A stretch of 10,691 bases of DNA from Selenomonadaceae bacterium (GTDB lineage: Bacteria; Bacillota; Negativicutes; Selenomonadales; Selenomonadaceae). The stretch lies in contig JAFUTM010000286.1 in assembly GCA_017484235.1 (NCBI GenBank), forward strand, positions 1 to 10,691, written 5' to 3'. Shown here piece by piece: positions 4,898-10,691 of the stretch. The first letter of the stretch is position 1. Every line of letters starts with the position of its first letter. The notes below the pieces were generated by a model, which did not search any database, was not told the origin of the DNA, and saw only the letters and a program-made list of their open reading frames with translations. Made by a program: the position numbers and the translations under genes.

Positions 4898-6658
4898 ATG
4901 AACAGGCGCGATTTCATCAAAAGTAGTTTAGCATTGACTGCAGCTGCATATATCAATCCATTGCAGTTCTTCAAAAATGATGGAAATTGGGTAATGGCAG
5001 CCGAAAATCAAAAATGGTGGCAAAAAACTATCGTCTATCAAATTTATCCAAAAAGTTTTGCCGATACAACGGGCAGTGGCACCGGCGATTTAAACGGCAT
5101 AACTGAACATCTGGATCATCTTAAAGCCTTAGGCGTTGGAGCAACGTGGCTGACGCCGATTTATCCTTCACCGATGGTTGACAACGGTTATGATATTGCC
5201 GATTACACTGGGATTGATCCTTCTTACGGTACAATGGAAGACTTTGACCGCCTCATTGCTGAGGGCAAGAAACGCAACATACGTATCGTTATGGATTTAG
5301 TTTATAATCACAGCTCTGATCAAAATCAGTGGTTTATAGAATCAAAATCAAGTCGTGATAATCCTAAAGCTGATTGGTATATTTGGCGCGATGCAAAACC
5401 AGACGGCAGTGCTCCAACTAATTGGCGCAGTATCTTCGGAGGAAGTGCCTGGACGTGGTGCGAAGATCGTAAACAATACTATTTGCATACATTTGCCGCT
5501 GCACAGCCGGATTTAAATTGGGAAAACCCTGAACTTCGTCAAGCTCTGTTTGATGCCGCTAATTTCTGGATTGAAAAAGGCGTCGGTGGCTTCCGTGTTG
5601 ACGCAATCACATATATTAAAAAGCCGCAAGACTTTAAAGACGGCAAACCGGACGGCAAAGACGGAATGGTCGGTATCCATTCAATGACAGCAAATACTCC
5701 AGGTATTTTGGATTTCTTACACGAATTTAAGAGAAAAGTTTTTGATGGGCACGACATTTTTACTGTCGGCGAAGCAAACGGCGTTGCGCCTGAAGAGTTG
5801 AGTCAATGGGTTGGCGAAAATGGTGTTTTCGATATGATTTTTGAGTTTAGTCATATGAATTTGCCACTCAAAAATGGTGAGATTTGGTGTCGTCCGACTG
5901 AATGGAAACTCACCGAGTTGAAGAAAGCACTTTCCGACAGCCAGGCAGTGACGAAAGATAATGGTTGGTGTCCAGTATTCTTTGAAAATCACGATCAGCC
6001 TCGCTGCGTCAATCACTTTATCGCTAAAGGTGCTGATCCGATTAAAGCTGCAAAGGCAATTGCCACTGTCTTGTTGACACTTCGCGGCACGCCGTTTATT
6101 TATGAAGGTCAGGAACTCGGCTGCACTAACGTTGCTTGGGATTCAATCGACCAATATAATGATATTTCATCGCACGGTCAATATGATTTTGCGCTTAAAG
6201 AAGGATTCTCTCCGGCAGAGGCAATGGAATTTGTTCATTTCTTCAGCCGCGACAATGCCCGTACGCCTATGCAGTGGAACGACAGTAAAAATGCCGGCTT
6301 CTCAACAGGTAAACCGTGGCTGCCGGTAAATGAAAATTATGTAACAGTAAACGCTGCTGCTGAGGAAAAAGATAAAAACTCCGTGCTTTCGTGGTATATA
6401 CAGCTTGCGAAATTCCGCAGCAAACATAAGGAACTCACTGCCGGAGATTATGAGCTGCTGTTACCGGACAGTGAAGAAATCTTCGCATTTGCCAGAACGC
6501 TCAACAATAAACGTCTCGTTACCGTTGTGAATTTCTCACTGCAAGAAGTCAATCTTCCTAAAGAATTTATCGGTAAGAAAATACTCATTGATAGTGAGTC
6601 AATCAATATAAAAAATGTTGCTAAATTAAATCCGCTTGAAGCGAGAGTTTACGGTTGA
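4898..6658 (+). CDS. Tat-exported GH13 alpha-glucosidase, oligo-1,6-glucosidase subfamily type
   Basis: This glycoside hydrolase should release glucose from short alpha-glucosides. From the ATG at 4898 it has 586 residues. Residues 1-34 look like a twin-arginine signal peptide: NRRDFIK at 2-8, a hydrophobic stretch to about 25, and a possible cleavage after VMA near residue 34. The GH13 barrel follows at WWQKTIVYQIYPKSF. Conserved regions are visible: DLVYNHSS (N137, H138), QPDLNWENP (203-211, typical of the oligo-1,6-glucosidase subfamily), GFRVDA (nucleophile Asp235), VGEA (acid/base Glu292) and ENHDQPR (Asp366). The residue after the nucleophile is Ala, whereas alpha-1,6-specific members usually have Val, so alpha-1,4 bonds may be preferred. 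A C-terminal beta domain closes the protein. Trehalose-6-phosphate hydrolase (TreC) is related, but its phosphorylated substrate is cytoplasmic, which does not fit an exported enzyme. The gene is divergent from EIICBA and probably serves the same pathway. Confidence 0.85.
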   Translation: MNRRDFIKSSLALTAAAYINPLQFFKNDGNWVMAAENQKWWQKTIVYQIYPKSFADTTGSGTGDLNGITEHLDHLKALGVGATWLTPIYPSPMVDNGYDIADYTGIDPSYGTMEDFDRLIAEGKKRNIRIVMDLVYNHSSDQNQWFIESKSSRDNPKADWYIWRDAKPDGSAPTNWRSIFGGSAWTWCEDRKQYYLHTFAAAQPDLNWENPELRQALFDAANFWIEKGVGGFRVDAITYIKKPQDFKDGKPDGKDGMVGIHSMTANTPGILDFLHEFKRKVFDGHDIFTVGEANGVAPEELSQWVGENGVFDMIFEFSHMNLPLKNGEIWCRPTEWKLTELKKALSDSQAVTKDNGWCPVFFENHDQPRCVNHFIAKGADPIKAAKAIATVLLTLRGTPFIYEGQELGCTNVAWDSIDQYNDISSHGQYDFALKEGFSPAEAMEFVHFFSRDNARTPMQWNDSKNAGFSTGKPWLPVNENYVTVNAAAEEKDKNSVLSWYIQLAKFRSKHKELTAGDYELLLPDSEEIFAFARTLNNKRLVTVVNFSLQEVNLPKEFIGKKILIDSESINIKNVAKLNPLEARVYG

Positions 6659-6700
6659 TCTTTAAAATGAATTTAAAGTAATCTATCGTGACAATATAAA

Positions 6701-6728
6701 AAGCAGGTTTGTCGCCTGCTTCTTTTTT
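6701..6728. terminator. Rho-independent terminator, probably bidirectional, between GH13 and TPR genes
   Basis: AAGCAGG (6701-6707) pairs with CCTGCTT (6715-6721) across a 7-nt loop and is followed by CTTTTTT. On the minus strand the same stem is followed by TTTTT, so it can also end transcripts of the convergent TPR genes, which stop at 6746. Confidence 0.85.
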
Positions 6729-6745
6729 GTAGTATCTATTATCGT

Positions 6746-7261
6746 TTAGCCGTTGTAGCCGAGCTGTTTAGCTTTATTAAAGTCTGCCTGTGCTCGTGTG
6801 TTGTCGCCTAATTTTTGATAGCATACACCACGATTGTAATACGCTAACGCATAGTTCGGATTAAGTGCAATTGCCTTGTTGAAGTCGGCTATAGCCTCAT
6901 TGTACTTTTGCAATCCGTTCATATAAGCAACGCCGCGAGTGCTGTACGCCTTTGCATAATTCGAATTCAGTTCTATCGCTTTCGTACAGTCGGATATCAC
7001 CGCATTGTAGTTTTGCAACATAGCACATACCCAGCCTCGATTGTAGTACGCTTCTGCATTATTCGGATTCAACTCTATTGATTTTGTATAGTCCACTATT
7101 GCCGCATTATAGTTTTGTATCTTAGCATAAACATTGCCGCGAAAATAGTATGATGATGCACGATTCGGTTCCAATGAAATTGCCTTTGTAAAATCATTTA
7201 TCGCCGCGTTGTCGTTGCCCAAATTGTAATAAGCACCACCACGATAATCGTAGGCTGACAC
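6746..7261 (-). pseudogene. 3' part of the frameshifted exported TPR gene
   Basis: This reading frame encodes 171 residues: about five tetratricopeptide repeats of the form AYxxRGxxYxxxxNYNAAIxDxTKAIxLNPN, ending in KARQLGYNG. The two other TPR genes here end similarly (RQLGYND, RALGYTD). Its first possible codon is a GTG at 7261 with no ribosome binding site, lying in the middle of a repeat, so it is unlikely to be an independent gene. Adding one base at the A7 tract 7314-7320 joins it in frame to the open reading frame ending at 7300. The junction then reads LKKNHEAITDLTKVINLNPQ, a normal repeat. The restored gene (6746-8106) would have about 453 residues and 12 repeats, close in length to its 477-residue neighbour. 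One repeat here carries an extra residue (AYMNGLQKYNEA). Confidence 0.75.
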
Positions 7262-7299
7262 AAATTGTGGATTGAGGTTGATTACTTTAGTGAGGTCAG

Positions 7300-8106
7300 T
7301 TATCGCTTCATGATTTTTTTCAATGTATAATAAATGCGACCACGATTGAAGTACGCATCCGCATAGTTCGGATTAAGAGCAATTGCCTTGGTGGAATCGG
7401 CTATCGCCGCATTGTAGTTTTGTATATTACCATAAGCAGCACCGCGATTGTTGTACGCCAACGCATAGTTCGGATTTAATTCAATTGCCTTTGTAAAATC
7501 ATTTACCGCCGCATTGTAATTATTCAATTCAGCATAAGCACTACCACGATTGTTATACATGTCCGCATCGTTTGGATTGAGTTCTATACCCTTCGTATAA
7601 TCAGTAATCGCCGCGTTGTAGTTTTTCATTTCATAATAAAGAAGACCTCGATTCTTATATGCATTTGCATACCTCGGATTAATCTCAATCGCCTTATTAT
7701 AATCAATTATTGCTGCGTTGTAGTTTTGTATCTGACGATAAACATCACCGCGATTATTATAAGCACCTGCAGCTTGTGGATTGAGTTGAATAGCTTTTGT
7801 AAAATCAGCTATTGCCTCATTATACTTTTGTATACTCTGATAAGCAACGCCGCGATTATTGTATGCTGCTAATAAATTTGGATTTATTTTTATCACCTTA
7901 GTGAATTCTGCTATTGCCGCATTATAATTGCCAGCCTCCATATAATTGAGTCCACGATTAAAATGGTCGTCAGTAGATGCGGAGTACGCCACTGATGTTT
8001 GAATAATCGGCACCGATATAAAGTTAGCAGCGTTCGGTGTAAAGGTCAATACACCTGCAGCAACTGACGCTATAATTAATTTAGGCAGTAATTTTTTCTT
8101 AAACAT
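7300..8106 (-). CDS. Secreted tetratricopeptide repeat protein, truncated by a frameshift
   Basis: The 268 residues begin with a Sec-type signal peptide (KKK at 3-5, hydrophobic core about 9-22, likely cleavage near residues 40-43, VAYSA). Six complete 34-residue TPRs and a broken seventh follow. The protein ends abnormally with LKKIMKR and a stop at 7300, in the middle of the helix pair, because the frame shifts at the A7 tract. Translation would start at the ATG at 8106, after GAGGTGA (8117-8111). It lies 22 bp behind the neighbouring TPR gene on the same strand and is probably co-transcribed. Unlike that neighbour, it lacks the LPP20/FlgT-like domain, so the TPRs follow the signal peptide almost directly. 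TPR arrays bind proteins or peptides; the partner here is unknown. The truncated product might still fold, or full-length protein might be made by slippage at A7. Confidence 0.8.
   Translation of the reverse strand: MFKKKLLPKLIIASVAAGVLTFTPNAANFISVPIIQTSVAYSASTDDHFNRGLNYMEAGNYNAAIAEFTKVIKINPNLLAAYNNRGVAYQSIQKYNEAIADFTKAIQLNPQAAGAYNNRGDVYRQIQNYNAAIIDYNKAIEINPRYANAYKNRGLLYYEMKNYNAAITDYTKGIELNPNDADMYNNRGSAYAELNNYNAAVNDFTKAIELNPNYALAYNNRGAAYGNIQNYNAAIADSTKAIALNPNYADAYFNRGRIYYTLKKIMKR
7314..7320 (-). other. A7 homopolymer at the frameshift point
   Basis: The minus strand reads TTG followed by seven A and then TC. As written the frame ends 12 bases after the tract, at TAA 7302-7300. One extra A, or a ribosomal slip of -1 on the second Lys AAA codon, restores the TPR sequence through to 6746. 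An independent check is the repeat phase: an identical 23-bp stretch at 7178-7200 and 7483-7505 is 305 bp apart, one short of three 102-bp TPR periods (306). Confidence 0.75.
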
Positions 8107-8128
8107 TCCATCACCTCATATACATCAA

Positions 8129-9562
8129 TTAATCGTTATAACCAAGCTGTCGAGCCTTATCAAAATCAGCCTGTGCATTTACATTGTCGCCCATCTGTTG
8201 ATAGCAAAGTCCACGTAGTTTATAATAGCGGCCATTATTAGGGCTAAGTTCTATTGCTTTATCAAAGTCTTTTATTGCTTGTACAAGGTTGTCAAAGAGA
8301 GCATAAGCCACTCCGCGTCTAAAGTAGTACTCGTCTTCATCTTGAGGTTTTAACTCGATTGCTTTCGTAAAATCGGCTATTGCTGCACTGTAATTTTCCA
8401 TTTTATCATAAGACAGTCCTCGATGGTAGTAATAAAGTGGTTCGGTCGGATTGAGTGATATTGCTTTTGTAAAATCGGCTGCTGCAGCATTATAATCATT
8501 CATTTTATAATAAGCCACACCTCGATTATCATACGCAAGTACATAGTTTGATTTTATCTTGATTAATTTTGTGTAGTCTGCAATAGCTTCTTTGTATTTC
8601 TCTAAATCATAATACAGTAAACCACGATTATAATACGTTCTCCAAAACTTAGGATTCAGTTCTATCGCTTTATTAAAGTCTGCCATCGCCTGTGTATACT
8701 TTTGTATCTTATAATAAGAATTGCCACGATTGCTGTAATAAGCTGCCTCATTTGGATTCAAATTTATCGCTTTGCTATAATCGGCTATTGCTGCATCATA
8801 GTTTTTCAAATATCTATAGCAATTACCACGATTGATATAAGCCTCCTCATATTGTGGATTGAGTTTAATCGCCTCATTATATAAAGGAATTGCATTACTA
8901 TAATTGCCCTGAAAAGCCAGGCGGTTGCCTTCTTTATATTTCTGATTGGCAAGGAACTCGTTATCCGCTTGTTGATATTCAGCTCTTATGCGTTCACGTT
9001 CCGCATCGGTTGTCGCGTTCTGTGCACGTTTACGCAGGTCTTCCACTTGTAGGTCGTTCGTATCATCAGCTTGTTGCTCCGCTTTATTTTGATTTACCAA
9101 TGTTGCTCTATCTTGCTCGTCGCGTTTTAGCCACGCTCTTACGCCATTGGTGTCAATTTTGACTTTGACTGTTGCTTTATACATCAGTCCAGATTCGCCA
9201 TTTTGTTCAAAAGGCTGCGGTATACAATTTGCTTCCAACACTTCCACTATGTTATTCGTTATCGTAGAAATTTCATCATTTGTGAGTTTTCCGTTGATTG
9301 ACCGCGAATAGGTTTGTAGATATTCACCAGATTGCCGTTGGGCGTCTCTTAGTGCACGGTCAATGGCACGCTGCTGGGCAATATTTTGATTTTCAAAGTC
9401 GCTCATTATGTATTTGCCCGTGCCAACATAAGTCTTGACTTCCGCGTGTGCCACCGACACTATCGGCATATTATTAACCGAATAAACACTCGGCAAAACA
9501 ATCAGTCCGCCGCACATCACCGACAACATTATTGCCCGCCGGATTTTTTGACTTAAATACAT
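8129..9562 (-). CDS. Exported protein with LPP20/FlgT-like N-domain and eight TPRs
   Basis: The 477-residue protein starts with a Sec signal peptide (basic residues 6-9, hydrophobic core, cleavage likely after AHA at 38-40). There is no lipobox cysteine, so it should be periplasmic or secreted and not a lipoprotein. Residues about 45-145 (GTGKYIMSDF, QRAIDRALRDAQRQSG, TNDEISTITNNIVEVLE) resemble the N-terminal domain of the LPP20/FlgT type seen in envelope proteins. A charged, probably coiled-coil stretch covers about 145-207. Eight TPRs follow, ending in RQLGYND. The ATG at 9562 has GAGGTGA (9574-9568) upstream and lies 14 bp after the stop of a paralog with the same architecture. The domain name is from motif recall and needs a profile search. 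The function is unknown; protein-protein scaffolding in the envelope is a reasonable inference. Confidence 0.82.
   Translation of the reverse strand: MYLSQKIRRAIMLSVMCGGLIVLPSVYSVNNMPIVSVAHAEVKTYVGTGKYIMSDFENQNIAQQRAIDRALRDAQRQSGEYLQTYSRSINGKLTNDEISTITNNIVEVLEANCIPQPFEQNGESGLMYKATVKVKIDTNGVRAWLKRDEQDRATLVNQNKAEQQADDTNDLQVEDLRKRAQNATTDAERERIRAEYQQADNEFLANQKYKEGNRLAFQGNYSNAIPLYNEAIKLNPQYEEAYINRGNCYRYLKNYDAAIADYSKAINLNPNEAAYYSNRGNSYYKIQKYTQAMADFNKAIELNPKFWRTYYNRGLLYYDLEKYKEAIADYTKLIKIKSNYVLAYDNRGVAYYKMNDYNAAAADFTKAISLNPTEPLYYYHRGLSYDKMENYSAAIADFTKAIELKPQDEDEYYFRRGVAYALFDNLVQAIKDFDKAIELSPNNGRYYKLRGLCYQQMGDNVNAQADFDKARQLGYND
8943..8984. repeat. 42-bp segment nearly identical to 10388-10429 in the paralog
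   Basis: This stretch matches 10388-10429 at 41 of 42 bases and encodes the shared QQADNEFLAN region before the TPRs in both genes. The flanking sequence has diverged much more, so this short block is either under strong constraint or was homogenised by recombination between the tandem paralogs. Confidence 0.6.
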
Positions 9563-9576
9563 TTACGTCACCTCAA

Positions 9577-10691
9577 TTAATCGGTATAACCAAGAGCACG
9601 AGCTTTAGCAAAATCTGCTTGCGCTTGTTCATCGGCTCCTATTTCTTGATAGTAAACACCACGATTATAGTAGGCTCCAGCAAACTTTGGATTCAACTCA
9701 ATTGCTTTATTTAAATCTGCTATCGCCTCACTGTAATTTTGTAATGCCAAATATGCACTGCCACGATTGGTGTATACTTCGGCATACTGTGGATTAAGTT
9801 CGATTGCCTTATTATAATCTGCTATTGCTTGTTTGTAATTTCTAAAGTTATAATAAGCAACACCACGATTGTTATACGCCGCCGCATCGTTCGGATTAAT
9901 TTGTATTACCCTCGTATAATCAGATATTGCTGCGTTATTGTTGCCCATTTCACCATAAGAAAAACCACGATTATTATAGGCTTTCACAAAGTTCGGATTA
10001 AGGGCAATTGCCTTACTTAAGTCGGCTATCGCTTGAGTATAATTGCCTATTTTAATATAAGCCAAGCCACGATTGTTGTACGCTTCCGCATACTCCGGTT
10101 TCATATCTATTGCCTTGCTAAGGTCAGCTATTGCCTCAGCATAGTTTTCTAATTTAATATAAGAGGCACCGCGATTGTTGTACGCATATGCAAAATCCGG
10201 TTTCAACTCTATCGCCTTAGTGTAATCCGCTATTGCTTGAATATGGTTGTTCTTTTCGACATAAACAATGCCGCGATTATTATATGCGCCAAAACTATTT
10301 GGATTGAGTTGAATCGCCTCATTATATTTCGCGATTGCGCCATTATATTCACCCTGATAATATAACCTAAGACCTTCTTTTAATTTTTGATTGGCCAGGA
10401 ACTCGTTATCCGCTTGTTGATATTCAGCTTGAATTGCTGCTCGTTCCTCGTCCGTCGTTGCGTTCTTTGCACGTTTACGTAGGTCTTCAACTTGCTGGTC
10501 GTTCGCATCGGCGGCTTGTTGGGCAGCATTGTTTTGATTTACTAGTGCCGTTCTATCTTGTGTATCACGTCTCAACCAAGCTCTTACTCCGTCTGTATCA
10601 ATGTTGACTCTAACTGTCGCCGTATACATTAATCCGGCTTCGCCGTCTTGTTCAAAGGGCTGAGGCACGCAATTCGTCTCCAGCACTTCCA
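9577..10691 (-). CDS. Exported LPP20/FlgT-like TPR protein, 5' end beyond the window
   Basis: The visible 371 codons are a close paralog of the 8129-9562 gene. They begin inside the LPP20/FlgT-like domain (EVLETNCVPQPFEQDGEAG, compared with EVLEANCIPQPFEQNGESG). A charged coiled-coil stretch follows (VEDLRKRAKNATTDEERAAI), then eight TPRs with the ending RALGYTD. The GTG at 10686 is not a real start: codons before it also match the paralog, so the gene continues off the right edge and should have about 110 more N-terminal residues, including a signal peptide. It is the first visible gene of a three-gene TPR operon, and its promoter is outside the window. Its repeats are closer to the TPR consensus (AYNNRGxAYxxxxNY) than those of the neighbour. 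Confidence 0.85.
   Translation of the reverse strand, partial: EVLETNCVPQPFEQDGEAGLMYTATVRVNIDTDGVRAWLRRDTQDRTALVNQNNAAQQAADANDQQVEDLRKRAKNATTDEERAAIQAEYQQADNEFLANQKLKEGLRLYYQGEYNGAIAKYNEAIQLNPNSFGAYNNRGIVYVEKNNHIQAIADYTKAIELKPDFAYAYNNRGASYIKLENYAEAIADLSKAIDMKPEYAEAYNNRGLAYIKIGNYTQAIADLSKAIALNPNFVKAYNNRGFSYGEMGNNNAAISDYTRVIQINPNDAAAYNNRGVAYYNFRNYKQAIADYNKAIELNPQYAEVYTNRGSAYLALQNYSEAIADLNKAIELNPKFAGAYYNRGVYYQEIGADEQAQADFAKARALGYTD

Noticed and set aside
4898..6658. Naming the GH13 enzyme treC (trehalose-6-phosphate hydrolase)
   Set aside because: The family is close, but an exported enzyme would not meet trehalose 6-phosphate, and the neighbouring permease and GH4 enzyme are of maltose type.
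7178..7261. An independent small TPR gene starting at the GTG at 7261
   Set aside because: There is no ribosome binding site and it starts mid-repeat; upstream codons in the same frame continue the TPR pattern back to the A7 tract, so it is a fragment of the upstream gene.
6766..10390. Regular repeats of about 102 bp that could suggest a CRISPR or other non-coding repeat array
   Set aside because: The period equals 34 codons, the units are diverged, and all encode tetratricopeptide repeats in open frames.

Overview
The window is AT-rich bacterial DNA with strong Shine-Dalgarno sites (GGAGG, AGGAGG, GAGGTGA). The left part holds a phosphotransferase-linked alpha-glucoside locus of Bacillota type. 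The right part holds exported TPR proteins, two of which carry an N-terminal domain resembling LPP20/FlgT. Bacillota-type PTS genes together with such envelope proteins suggest a diderm Bacillota, most plausibly a member of the Negativicutes. This is inference from gene content only.

Layout: (1) 1-29, the first codons of a leftward gene that leaves the window, with its own promoter at 64-92. (2) 254-1597 (+), GlvA-type NAD/metal-dependent 6-phospho-alpha-glucosidase (GH4). (3) 1594-2358 (-), RpiR-family regulator, meeting glvA tail to tail with a 4-bp overlap. (4) 2482-4590 (-), one-chain alpha-glucoside PTS permease EIICBA. (5) 4591-4897, a divergent regulatory region. (6) 4898-6658 (+), a GH13 alpha-glucosidase with an apparent Tat signal peptide. 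(7) 6701-6728, a probable bidirectional terminator. (8) 6746 to the right edge (-), three tandem paralogous genes for exported TPR proteins, 14 and 22 bp apart. The last of the three is broken by a one-base frameshift at an A7 tract (7314-7320).

How the genes work together (inference): the exported GH13 enzyme would trim short alpha-glucosides outside the cytoplasm. EIICBA would import and phosphorylate maltose-like disaccharides. GlvA would split the disaccharide 6'-phosphate into glucose 6-phosphate and glucose. The RpiR protein, whose SIS domain should sense a phosphosugar, would control the set. The TPR genes look unrelated to sugar use; they encode secreted repeat proteins of unknown function.

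The points most worth a second look are the Tat-type leader on a normally cytoplasmic GH13 enzyme, the A7 frameshift in the TPR gene, and a perfect 10-bp inverted repeat between the PTS gene and rpiR. I see no strong evidence for a wholly new system.
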